From positions 1 to 56,516 of the forward strand of contig JAGCVH010000062.1 in the NCBI GenBank assembly GCA_017962495.1: 56,516 nt of DNA, read 5' to 3'. The translations under genes were made by a program, and so were the position numbers. The notes under the pieces were generated by a model. The model had not been told where the DNA came from, searched no databases, and saw only the letters and a program-made list of their open reading frames with translations. Shown piece by piece: positions 36,490-44,344 of this stretch; within the stretch, counting starts at the first letter, position 1, and every line of letters starts with the position of its first letter. Source of the DNA: Bacteroidaceae bacterium (lineage in GTDB: Bacteria > Bacteroidota > Bacteroidia > Bacteroidales > Bacteroidaceae).

Positions 36490-36966
36490 ATGGAGAAGAT
36501 ACCAAGTTTCACCATCGATCATGAGCGTCTTTTAAGAGGCATTTATGTCAGTAGGAAGGACCAAGTGGGAGGGGAAGTGATAACGACGTTCGACATCCGT
36601 ATGAAAGAGCCTAACCGAGAGCCCGCTATCGGCTTCGGGGCCCTTCACACAATAGAGCACCTGGCTGCAACTTACCTGCGTAACAATCAGGAATGGAAAG
36701 ACAGGATTGTGTATTGGGGACCAATGGGATGTGCAACGGGTTGTTACCTATTGGTTAAAGGCGATTTGGAGAGTCGCGATATTGTGGACGTAATAAAGAA
36801 AACGTTCCATTTCATCGAAGATTTCTCAGGTGAGGTACCAGGCGTGGCACCGCGTGATTGCGGGAATTATCTCCTTCACGATTTACCTATGGCGCGTTGG
36901 GAAGCTCACCGATATCTGGAAACATTAGAGAACATTCGCGAGGAGAATCTCAACTATCCAGATTAA
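36490..36966 (+). CDS. luxS: S-ribosylhomocysteine lyase
   Basis: The 158-residue protein has the metal site HTIEH (H53, H57) and C124 (RDCGNY), plus the catalytic cysteine C81 in GPMGCATGCY. It cleaves S-ribosylhomocysteine to homocysteine and the precursor of autoinducer AI-2, as part of the activated methyl cycle. Length is normal. The start is fixed by the conserved beginning MEKIPSFTIDH. No other methyl-cycle gene is adjacent. Confidence 0.96.
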   Translation: MEKIPSFTIDHERLLRGIYVSRKDQVGGEVITTFDIRMKEPNREPAIGFGALHTIEHLAATYLRNNQEWKDRIVYWGPMGCATGCYLLVKGDLESRDIVDVIKKTFHFIEDFSGEVPGVAPRDCGNYLLHDLPMARWEAHRYLETLENIREENLNYPD

Positions 36967-36972
36967 CTTATT

Positions 36973-37059
36973 GGAGAGATGCCAGAGTGGTCGAATGGAC
37001 CGCACTCGAAATGCGGCGTACGGGCGACTGTACCCTGGGTTCGAATCCCAGTCTCTCCG
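36973..37059 (+). tRNA. tRNA-Ser (anticodon CGA)
   Basis: The 87-nt sequence folds as a class II tRNA. The 7-bp acceptor stem is GGAGAGA/TCTCTCC with discriminator G. The anticodon loop has CGA at 37007-37009. A long variable arm and a T-loop GGTTCGAATCC are present. CCA is not encoded. Confidence 0.95.
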
Positions 37060-37060
37060 C

Positions 37061-37091
37061 AAAGCAGCAGGAATCCCCTGCTGCTTTTTTT
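37061..37091 (+). terminator. Intrinsic terminator of tRNA-Ser
   Basis: AGCAGCAGG and CCTGCTGCT pair across a 5-base loop and are followed by seven T. It starts 2 bp after the tRNA. Confidence 0.93.
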
Positions 37092-37139
37092 GTACCACGG
37101 TCAATTCCAGTCTTTTTGTTTACTCCTTTCGCAAGTTTA

Positions 37140-37171
37140 TTTGCATAACTCATAGATTATCCGTACATTTG
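37140..37171 (+). promoter_or_regulatory. Promoter of the GH3 gene
   Basis: TTTG at 37140-37143, a 20-bp spacer, then TACATTTG at 37164-37171, 36 bp before the start codon. Confidence 0.75.
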
Positions 37172-37207
37172 CATCGTTGACTGAAAATAATCAAATATAA
37201 TTATGCT

Positions 37208-39778
37208 ATGAAACACTTCTTTGTACTGTTGCTGTCAAGCATGTTCTTGACTGTGCAAGCCCAAGTGCTGCCCTACCAGAATCCCGAGTTGAGTGCAAAA
37301 GAACGCGCTCGTGACCTATGTAGTCGACTGACGTTGGAAGAGAAAGCCCAGCTGATGCTCGACGAATCGCCCGCTATTCCTCGACTGGGTATTAAAAAGT
37401 TCTTCTGGTGGAGTGAGGCTCTTCATGGAGCTGCCAATCAGGACCACGTCACGGTGTTTCCTGAGCCCATAGGCATGGCCTCGTCATTTAACCCCGACTT
37501 GCTTTACCGTGTATTCGATATTGCCAGCACCGAACAACGTGCCCAATACCACCATCGCATGGATAATGGAGGAGAGGACGAGAAATTCCATAGCCTTTCG
37601 GTATGGACGCCCAATGTAAATATCTTCCGTGACCCACGATGGGGGCGTGGACAAGAGACCTATGGCGAAGACCCTTATCTCACGAGTGTTATGGGAACGC
37701 AGGTTGTAAGAGGATTGCAAGGTCCCGAGGATGCCAAGTATCGCAAGTTGTGGGCATGTGCCAAACATTATGCCGTACACAGTGGTCCTGAATATACACG
37801 CCATTCGGCCAATCTCACAGACGTTTCCCTTCGCGATTTGCAGGAGACTTATCTGCCCGCTTTCAAGACTCTGGTTCAAGATGCTAAGGTTCGCGAGGTT
37901 ATGTGTGCCTATCAGCGTCTCGATGATGAACCCTGTTGTGGCAATGCTCGTCTGTTACAGCAAATCTTGCGCGACGAATGGGGCTTCCAGTATCTGGTAG
38001 TGAGTGATTGTGGAGCCGTTAGCGATTTCTATAGTTCGCATAAGAGTTCGAGTGACCCCGTTCATGCTTCTGCAAAGGCAACAGTGGCTGGTACCGATGT
38101 TGAATGTGGTTTCGGTTATGCATATAAGAGCATTCCCGAGGCTGTTCGTCGTGGCCTCATTAGTGAGGCAGAGGTTGACAAGCATGTCTTGCGCTTGCTG
38201 GAAGGACGTTTTGACTTAGGTGAGATGGACAATCCCTCTCTGGTGGAATGGTCAAAGATTCCTTATTTGGTAATGTCTTCTAAGGAGCACGCCCAAGTTG
38301 CGCTTGAGATGGCTCGCCAAAGTATTGTGCTTTTGCAGAACAACGGCAATGTACTCCCCTTAAAGAAGAATGCCGAACGCATAGCTGTCATTGGTCCCAA
38401 TGCCGACAACGACCCGATGATGTGGGGTAACTATAACGGTATGCCTAATCATACCATCAGCATCCTTAACGGTATTAAGGCTAAGCAGAAGAAACTGACG
38501 TATCTGCCTGGTTGTGACCTTACAGATGACAAAGTGTTGGATTGCCTTCTCTCCAACTGTTGTCAGGCTGAAGGCAAGCGAGGATTGCGAGGCACGTTCT
38601 GGAATAATACCGAGATGGAAGGAACACCCGTAACCACTGAATATTACATCAATCCTCTGGCTGTTACCACTGCAGGTATGCATGTCTTTGCCCCTGGTGT
38701 TAAGATTGAGGATTTCTCTGCCAAATACGAAACCACATTTACTCCGAAAGAGTCGGGCGAATATGTCGTGAATGTTGAGGGTTGCGGACACTTCGAAGTG
38801 TTTATCGATGGGGAACGCAAGCAACGCGTTCACTCTTGGCGCACCACACCCACTCGTACTGTCATTCAAGGCGAGGCCGGGAAGTCTTATAAAATAGAAG
38901 TGCTTTTCCAGTTCGTGAAGACATGGAATGCCAACATGAAGATAAATGTGGCACGTGAACACGTCATCGACTATGATGCCATCATTGCCCAGTTGCGTGG
39001 CATACAGAAGGTTATCTTCGTAGGTGGCATCTCTCCTGCACTCGAAGGTGAGGAAATGCCCGTCAACATCGATGGCTTCAAAGGTGGTGACAGAACGAAT
39101 ATAGAACTTCCCGCCGTACAGCGCAACTTCCTGAAGGCGTTGAAGAAGGCAGGAAAGACGGTCATCTATGTCAACTGCTCTGGTTCGGCCATTGCTTTAC
39201 AGCCCGAGACGGAATCTTGTGACGCCATTGTTCAAGCTTGGTACGATGGTCAGGAAGGTGGAACGGCTGTTGCCGACGTTCTCTTTGGCGAATTCAATCC
39301 TTCGGGCAAACTTCCTGTCACGTTCTATAAGAATAGCGACCAATTGCCTGACTATGAAGATTATTCGATGAAGGGTCGCACCTATCGTTACTTCTCCGAC
39401 CCCCTCTTTGCATTCGGATATGGCCAGAGCTACACACAATTCCAGGTGGGCGAAGGTAGGATTGTCAAGCAAGGCGACAACTTCACGCTTACAGTTCCTG
39501 TAAAGAATATCGGTAAGCGCGATGGTACAGAGGTTGTGCAGGTCTATGTTCGTGACCCACAGGATACCGAAGGTCCGTTACGTTCTCTTCGTGCTTTCCA
39601 ACGTGTCGATGTAAAGGCAGGAAAGACAGCAGAGGCCGTGATAACGCTTACCCCACGTACGTTCGAACTGTTTGATACGAAGACGAACACCATGCACGCC
39701 CATTCCGGTGTTTATCATGTGTTCTATGGAAACAGTTCACGTCCAGAAGACTTGAAGCAACTGGACGTGAATCTATAA
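37208..39778 (+). CDS. Secreted family GH3 glycosidase with PA14 insertion (beta-xylosidase/glucosidase-like)
   Basis: The 856-residue enzyme has a signal peptide (ending TVQAQ) and the GH3 N-terminal barrel, with WWSEALHG and GRGQETYGEDPYL. The nucleophile is D267 in LVVSDCGAVSDFY. The alpha/beta sandwich domain is interrupted at about residues 455-595 by a PA14-like domain (TFTPKESGEYVVNVEGCGHFEVFIDGE). A fibronectin III-like domain ends the protein. The EALHG form of the substrate-binding motif is typical of xylosidase/arabinosidase-type members. Exact specificity is uncertain. The gene stands alone with its own promoter. Confidence 0.92.
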   Translation: MKHFFVLLLSSMFLTVQAQVLPYQNPELSAKERARDLCSRLTLEEKAQLMLDESPAIPRLGIKKFFWWSEALHGAANQDHVTVFPEPIGMASSFNPDLLYRVFDIASTEQRAQYHHRMDNGGEDEKFHSLSVWTPNVNIFRDPRWGRGQETYGEDPYLTSVMGTQVVRGLQGPEDAKYRKLWACAKHYAVHSGPEYTRHSANLTDVSLRDLQETYLPAFKTLVQDAKVREVMCAYQRLDDEPCCGNARLLQQILRDEWGFQYLVVSDCGAVSDFYSSHKSSSDPVHASAKATVAGTDVECGFGYAYKSIPEAVRRGLISEAEVDKHVLRLLEGRFDLGEMDNPSLVEWSKIPYLVMSSKEHAQVALEMARQSIVLLQNNGNVLPLKKNAERIAVIGPNADNDPMMWGNYNGMPNHTISILNGIKAKQKKLTYLPGCDLTDDKVLDCLLSNCCQAEGKRGLRGTFWNNTEMEGTPVTTEYYINPLAVTTAGMHVFAPGVKIEDFSAKYETTFTPKESGEYVVNVEGCGHFEVFIDGERKQRVHSWRTTPTRTVIQGEAGKSYKIEVLFQFVKTWNANMKINVAREHVIDYDAIIAQLRGIQKVIFVGGISPALEGEEMPVNIDGFKGGDRTNIELPAVQRNFLKALKKAGKTVIYVNCSGSAIALQPETESCDAIVQAWYDGQEGGTAVADVLFGEFNPSGKLPVTFYKNSDQLPDYEDYSMKGRTYRYFSDPLFAFGYGQSYTQFQVGEGRIVKQGDNFTLTVPVKNIGKRDGTEVVQVYVRDPQDTEGPLRSLRAFQRVDVKAGKTAEAVITLTPRTFELFDTKTNTMHAHSGVYHVFYGNSSRPEDLKQLDVNL

Positions 39779-39790
39779 CTTCTTCACTTC

Positions 39791-41026
39791 CTAGCCTCTC
39801 TTCTTCATAACGGAATTCACCACGCGGATGCTCGACACGAGTTTATCCGTGCTGGTGAATACGTCTACGTTCCAAACATGACTCGAACGGCCCAGATGGA
39901 CGGGTGTGCATACGGCTCTTACCGTGTCGCCTTCGTGAGCACTCGAAACATGATTGCCACTTACTTGCATTCCTACGACAAACTCGTCGGGCTGACAGGC
40001 AATCATCGAACCCAAGCCCGCTACTGTCTCTGCCAAAGCCAGTGTTGCCCCACCATGCAGGATGCCAAAGGGCTGACGCGTACGATGGTCGACAGGCATG
40101 GTAGCCTCCACCCGATCGGCGCTGGCAAAGGTGTATTGAATGCCAAGATTTCCCATCAAGGTCGAACCGCTCTGGGCATTCATCGCGTCGATGGGCACAT
40201 CGGCAATGCGTGCCTCCTGCACGATGGCTTTCTCTATAGCCAGTGCGGCACCATCTTGGTCATTGCTAAGCGTGGTGAAGTCGGCACAACGGCGCACTCC
40301 CTCGGTGGCATTTGCCATTGCAACGCCTGTACCAGCCATCTGAATCATATTGATGTCTGCCTCACCGTCACCAATAGCCAGAACCTCGTCGAGTCCGATG
40401 CCCATCTTCTGCACAAGTGCACTCATGGCGTAGCTTTTACCCACCTGATATCCCACGATTTCCAGATAATAGGGATTCGAGTGTATGGTGTCCATAACAC
40501 CATTGAGGTGGCGTTGCATGTGCTGTTCCAGACTGGAAAGTGCCTCCTCGTCGTCACTCACGAGCATCACCTCGGCAGGCCAGTCGTCCATGGAGAGTGA
40601 GAGCACATCGTCCTGTCGCAGGGTCATACCGTTCATTTCGGCTTCGTCCACGATATGGGGGTTCGTGATATCCGTGCTTACTACTTCGTTCCCGTCGTAG
40701 TAGGCCATTGTCAGCCCCATCTTTGCAGCTTTCTTCTCCAGATAAGGCACCATTTGCGGGTCGATACGGCGTTCGAAGATAATCTGTCCTGTCTTGGCCT
40801 CCATCACCTGTGCACCATTGTACGAGATGATGTATCCGTCATAGACCCCAAGGTCGATGGCTTGTGCCAGTGGCAGTATGCCATAGGTGGGTCTTCCCGA
40901 TGCCAGTGCTACCCGAATACCCATTTGTTGTACCTTGCGCAGGGTTTGAGCCGTGCGCTTCGTCAATTCGCGGTTGCTGTTCAGCATGGTACCGTCCACG
41001 TCAAGAACAATGAGTTTGTATTTCAT
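39791..41026 (-). CDS. Fusion of a HAD-IIB (Cof-type) phosphatase and a hotdog thioesterase
   Basis: Residues 1-270 form a Cof-type HAD phosphatase, with nucleophile motif DVDGTMLNS (D9, D11), ASGRPTYG and metal motif GDGEADINM. Residues 285-411 form a PaaI/MenI-like hotdog domain with PFGILHGGATLALAETVAG. The family is known for DHNA-CoA hydrolysis in menaquinone synthesis. Both halves keep their catalytic motifs. The fusion may supply the missing thioesterase for menaquinone, which fumarate reductase needs. It is followed by the convergent GH3 gene after 12 bp. Its start is 2 bp after the dacB stop. Confidence 0.85.
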   Translation of the reverse strand: MKYKLIVLDVDGTMLNSNRELTKRTAQTLRKVQQMGIRVALASGRPTYGILPLAQAIDLGVYDGYIISYNGAQVMEAKTGQIIFERRIDPQMVPYLEKKAAKMGLTMAYYDGNEVVSTDITNPHIVDEAEMNGMTLRQDDVLSLSMDDWPAEVMLVSDDEEALSSLEQHMQRHLNGVMDTIHSNPYYLEIVGYQVGKSYAMSALVQKMGIGLDEVLAIGDGEADINMIQMAGTGVAMANATEGVRRCADFTTLSNDQDGAALAIEKAIVQEARIADVPIDAMNAQSGSTLMGNLGIQYTFASADRVEATMPVDHRTRQPFGILHGGATLALAETVAGLGSMIACQPDEFVVGMQVSGNHVSSAHEGDTVRAVCTPVHLGRSSHVWNVDVFTSTDKLVSSIRVVNSVMKKRG

Positions 41027-41028
41027 GG

Positions 41029-42261
41029 CTATTTACATAAAGTTTCACACACTTTGTCTTGGAAGTTCCTTCCTGTTGCAGTCTGGCGCACGCCTTGGTT
41101 GATGATACTGAAGACGAGTACGTGTCCCTCAGGCGATGTGCAGTAGCCCGATAGGCTGGAGACACCCTCCACTGTACCCGTCTTGGCACGAACGTTCCCT
41201 TGAGCCAGGGTTTTGAGCATGCGTCTCTCTAAAGTGCCGTCGATGCCTGCTATAGGCAAAGAGGGGAGCAAGTGGGAGCGGATGGGCTCATTAATATAAG
41301 CATACTGGAGCAGCTTTACTAACAGCTCGGGCGACACATAGTTGTAGAGCGACAAGCCACTGCCGTCGGCAATCTGGTACTGAGCAGGGTCGAGTCCTGT
41401 TTCTCGGATAATCATATCGATGTATCCCGTTGCTTCACTTCGTCCGGCAGGGCGGTGCCCACTTAGAGAAGCCAGTTGATAGAAGAGACATTCGGCAAAG
41501 AAGTTGTCGGAGCGCTTCATCATGCGGTCAAGCACTTGGTCGATGGTATGAGTCACATCGCACAACAGACGGGCAGAAGTCGGACATTTGGCTTGCACAA
41601 TGCGGTCGATGCTCGCTCCTTTCACACCCAGCAACCTGAGGTCGGTAAGCATTTCGCTCACGAAATGGTCTTTCTTATCCACCATAAGCGGGCGCAGGGG
41701 TACCGTCTTGTCGTCCCAGCACCAACCCCATCCCATATCGTCCTGACTCTTCATCGTGAGGTCGAGATAGATGACACCTGCCAGCGAGTCGATGCCGACG
41801 TCCTTGAGTGCCTTCGTCATTTGATACACCTCGCCTTGCGAGAGCAGGGGGTCCATCCCGCCTACGAAGCATACATCCCCCATGAGCACACTATCCCTCA
41901 CTTCACCTGTCACCAGCATTTGCGTGTGCAGTTTGTAGTTCCCGCCCAGATGGCGAATGGCACCAATGGCGGTAATTACCTTCTGACAACTGGCAGGGCG
42001 CATACGTTGGCGATGGTTCACGCACACCAAGTCACGTCCCTCCGTCAAGTCGCGGACATAGAGCCCAAGTTGTGTCGTCTCGAAGATGGGCAGATTGATG
42101 AGCGAATCCATTTGTCGCTGCATCCTTCCCGTCCACGTCGTCGTGTCGTCGAGTGCTATCGTGTTCACGTTATACTGAGCCTTCGGGATTTCCTTCTCAT
42201 CGGCCCATGCACCCATGCACACGCATAATATAATGTATAGTAAAAGTGTCTTTTGTTTCAT
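41029..42261 (-). CDS. dacB: D-alanyl-D-alanine carboxypeptidase/endopeptidase (PBP4-like)
   Basis: The 410-residue exported penicillin-binding protein has a signal peptide (ending GAWA). The three active-site motifs are present: S91-C-Q-K94, SDN (in RSDNFFAECLF) and KTG (RAKTGTVEGVSS). It trims and cleaves peptidoglycan cross-links in the periplasm. The intervening domain is shorter than in E. coli PBP4. It probably forms a two-gene unit with the HAD-hotdog fusion. Confidence 0.94.
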   Translation of the reverse strand: MKQKTLLLYIILCVCMGAWADEKEIPKAQYNVNTIALDDTTTWTGRMQRQMDSLINLPIFETTQLGLYVRDLTEGRDLVCVNHRQRMRPASCQKVITAIGAIRHLGGNYKLHTQMLVTGEVRDSVLMGDVCFVGGMDPLLSQGEVYQMTKALKDVGIDSLAGVIYLDLTMKSQDDMGWGWCWDDKTVPLRPLMVDKKDHFVSEMLTDLRLLGVKGASIDRIVQAKCPTSARLLCDVTHTIDQVLDRMMKRSDNFFAECLFYQLASLSGHRPAGRSEATGYIDMIIRETGLDPAQYQIADGSGLSLYNYVSPELLVKLLQYAYINEPIRSHLLPSLPIAGIDGTLERRMLKTLAQGNVRAKTGTVEGVSSLSGYCTSPEGHVLVFSIINQGVRQTATGRNFQDKVCETLCK

Positions 42262-42589
42262 AAGATATGATGTCTTTCGGGGATAAAGATACGAATAAGC
42301 GAGTAATCTCCCAAATTTATTTGAGGAAATTCGAGTGGGAGTATCTAAGAGACTTCACCTTGGAGTTCCGAACTTTGTATCACAGCCCCTGCGTCGGAGC
42401 AAACTGATGATGGACGAAGGTTCTTTCGCCCGAAGGCCTAAGACAAGGGAGAGGCTTGAGCCGAGAACAAATGCCTGCGGCGACTCATACAGGAGTTACC
42501 TCGGTGTGTTTATAAAGAAAAAACGGCTTTTCCTCGCCATTATGAAAAAAAATGAGTAACTTCGCATGCAGAAACGCAAATAAGGTACC
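42262..42589. other. 328-bp gene-free region between divergent dacB and nadB
   Basis: It holds the dacB promoter, a dispersed repeat (AAATTTATTTGAGGAAATT, 42311-42337) and one or two degenerate 22-bp-type units near 42416-42460 (CGAAGGCCTAAGAC). A 74-codon ORF through the middle has no protein character. No clear nadB promoter was found. Confidence 0.6.
42284..42315 (-). promoter_or_regulatory. Promoter of dacB within a dispersed sequence
   Basis: On the minus strand TATCTTTA (42291-42284) is a near-consensus -7 box with TTTG at 42315-42312, 20 bp upstream. The block AAAGATACGAATAAGCGAG recurs before the radical SAM gene at 49.19 kb. Confidence 0.55.
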
Positions 42590-44179
42590 ATGATACGTAA
42601 ATTCGATTTCCTAATTATCGGTGGAGGCGTGGCAGGAATGAGCTACGCCCTGAAGGTGGCAAAGAGTGGCAAGGGAAAGATTGCCCTGGTGTGCAAGACT
42701 ACGCTCGACGAGGCCAATACGGCTAAGGCACAGGGCGGTATTGCAAGTGTGACTAACCTGAAGGTGGACAACTTCGAGAAACACATTCAGGACACGATGA
42801 TTGCAGGCGACTACATTAGTGACCCTGCCGCCGTGGAACAAGTGGTGAGGAATGCCCCGAAGGGTATTGCCGACTTAGTGAAGTGGGGTGTGAACTTTGA
42901 CAAGAACGATGAAGGAGAATTCGACCTGCATCGCGAAGGTGGTCATTCCGAGTTCCGTATCCTGCACCATGCTGACGACACGGGCTTTGAGATTCAGCGT
43001 GGACTGATGGAAGCCGTGCGTCGCAATAAGAAGATTACGGTGTTGGAGAACCACTATGCTGTGGAAATCATTACTCAGCATCACTTGGGACGCGAGGTGA
43101 ACCGCCATATGACGGACATAGAGTGCTATGGTGCCTATGTCTTAGACCCCGACACACAGAAGGTGGACACCTTCCTTTCGCGAGTAACGCTGATGGCTAC
43201 AGGGGGTACGGGTGCAGTCTATGCTACCACCTCGAACCCTAATATTGCTACGGGCGACGGTATAGCTATGGTATATCGTGCGAAAGGTATAGTGAAGGAT
43301 ATGGAGTTCGTACAATTCCATCCGACCGTGCTCTTCAACCCTGCCGAGACCCATCCCGCTTACCTCATCACAGAGGCCATGCGTGGCTATGGAGGCATCC
43401 TGAAATTGCCTAATGGCGAGGAGTTTATGCAGAAGTATGACAAGCGCCTGTCGTTGGCTCCACGCGACATTGTGGCTCGCGCTATCGACCGCGAGATGAA
43501 GATTCACGGTATCGACCACGTTTGTCTCGACGTCACTCACAAACCAGCCGAGGAGACGAAGCATCACTTCCCCAACATCTATGCAAAATGTCTTAGCATC
43601 GGCATCGATATTACGAAGCAGATGATACCCGTATGCCCTTCAGCTCACTACATGTGCGGCGGCATCAAGGTAGACCTCGATGGGCAATCGACCATCCACA
43701 GGCTTTATGCCGTAGGCGAATGTTCTTGCACGGGTTTGCATGGTGGCAACCGTCTGGCTTCGAACTCGCTTATCGAGGCAGTGGTGTATGCCGACAAGGC
43801 AGCACAGCACTCGATAGAACACATCGATGAATACAGCTTTAACGACGAGATTCCCGAGTGGAACGACGAAGGAACGATGTCGAATGAGGAAAAGGTGCTC
43901 ATCGCCCAAGACATGCGTGAGGTGGGACAAATCATGTCGAACTACGTGGGTATTGTAAGAAGCGACTTGCGTCTGCATCGTGCCTGGACACGTCTCGACC
44001 TGCTGTACGAAGAGACGGAAGAACTCTTCAAGCGTGTGAAACCTACGAAGGACATCTGCGAACTCCGCAACATGATTAACGTGGGCTACCTCATAACCCG
44101 CCAGGCATTGGAGCGCAAGGAGAGTCGTGGCTTGCACTACACCATCGACTATCCCAAGCACGCCTATGATCAGAAGTGA
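42590..44179 (+). CDS. nadB: L-aspartate oxidase
   Basis: The 529-residue flavoenzyme has the N-terminal FAD motif IIGGGVAGMSYALKVAKSG, followed by TAKAQGGIASV, GGTGAVYATTSNPNIATGDG and HGGNRLASNSLIEAVVY. It oxidises aspartate to iminoaspartate, the first step of NAD synthesis. In anaerobes it can use fumarate as electron acceptor. nadA and nadC are not adjacent. It is related to FrdA, but length, the SxHYMCGG motif and the C-terminal domain mark it as NadB. Confidence 0.95.
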   Translation: MIRKFDFLIIGGGVAGMSYALKVAKSGKGKIALVCKTTLDEANTAKAQGGIASVTNLKVDNFEKHIQDTMIAGDYISDPAAVEQVVRNAPKGIADLVKWGVNFDKNDEGEFDLHREGGHSEFRILHHADDTGFEIQRGLMEAVRRNKKITVLENHYAVEIITQHHLGREVNRHMTDIECYGAYVLDPDTQKVDTFLSRVTLMATGGTGAVYATTSNPNIATGDGIAMVYRAKGIVKDMEFVQFHPTVLFNPAETHPAYLITEAMRGYGGILKLPNGEEFMQKYDKRLSLAPRDIVARAIDREMKIHGIDHVCLDVTHKPAEETKHHFPNIYAKCLSIGIDITKQMIPVCPSAHYMCGGIKVDLDGQSTIHRLYAVGECSCTGLHGGNRLASNSLIEAVVYADKAAQHSIEHIDEYSFNDEIPEWNDEGTMSNEEKVLIAQDMREVGQIMSNYVGIVRSDLRLHRAWTRLDLLYEETEELFKRVKPTKDICELRNMINVGYLITRQALERKESRGLHYTIDYPKHAYDQK

Positions 44180-44239
44180 GGCAGGGGATGAAGGTTAATG
44201 CCCACATATGCCGAGCGATATTTTTGTAAAGCACAATAG

Positions 44240-44318
44240 GCGTGCGGACCAAGTGAGTCTTACTTCAAACCGCGATCCTTTGGATTACTTCAGATTCACA
44301 ATTTCCGCACGCTTCTTT
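44240..44318 (+). ncRNA. Candidate structured RNA or long terminator after nadB
   Basis: GCGTGCGGA (44240-44248) pairs perfectly with TCCGCACGC (44304-44312) around a 55-base interior that can form small hairpins such as ATCCTTTGGAT. A run TTCTTTTAA follows. It could be a terminator for nadB or a small structured RNA. No known family was recognised. Confidence 0.35.
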
Positions 44319-44344
44319 TAATAAAGTAGTAATATAAAGAAGTT

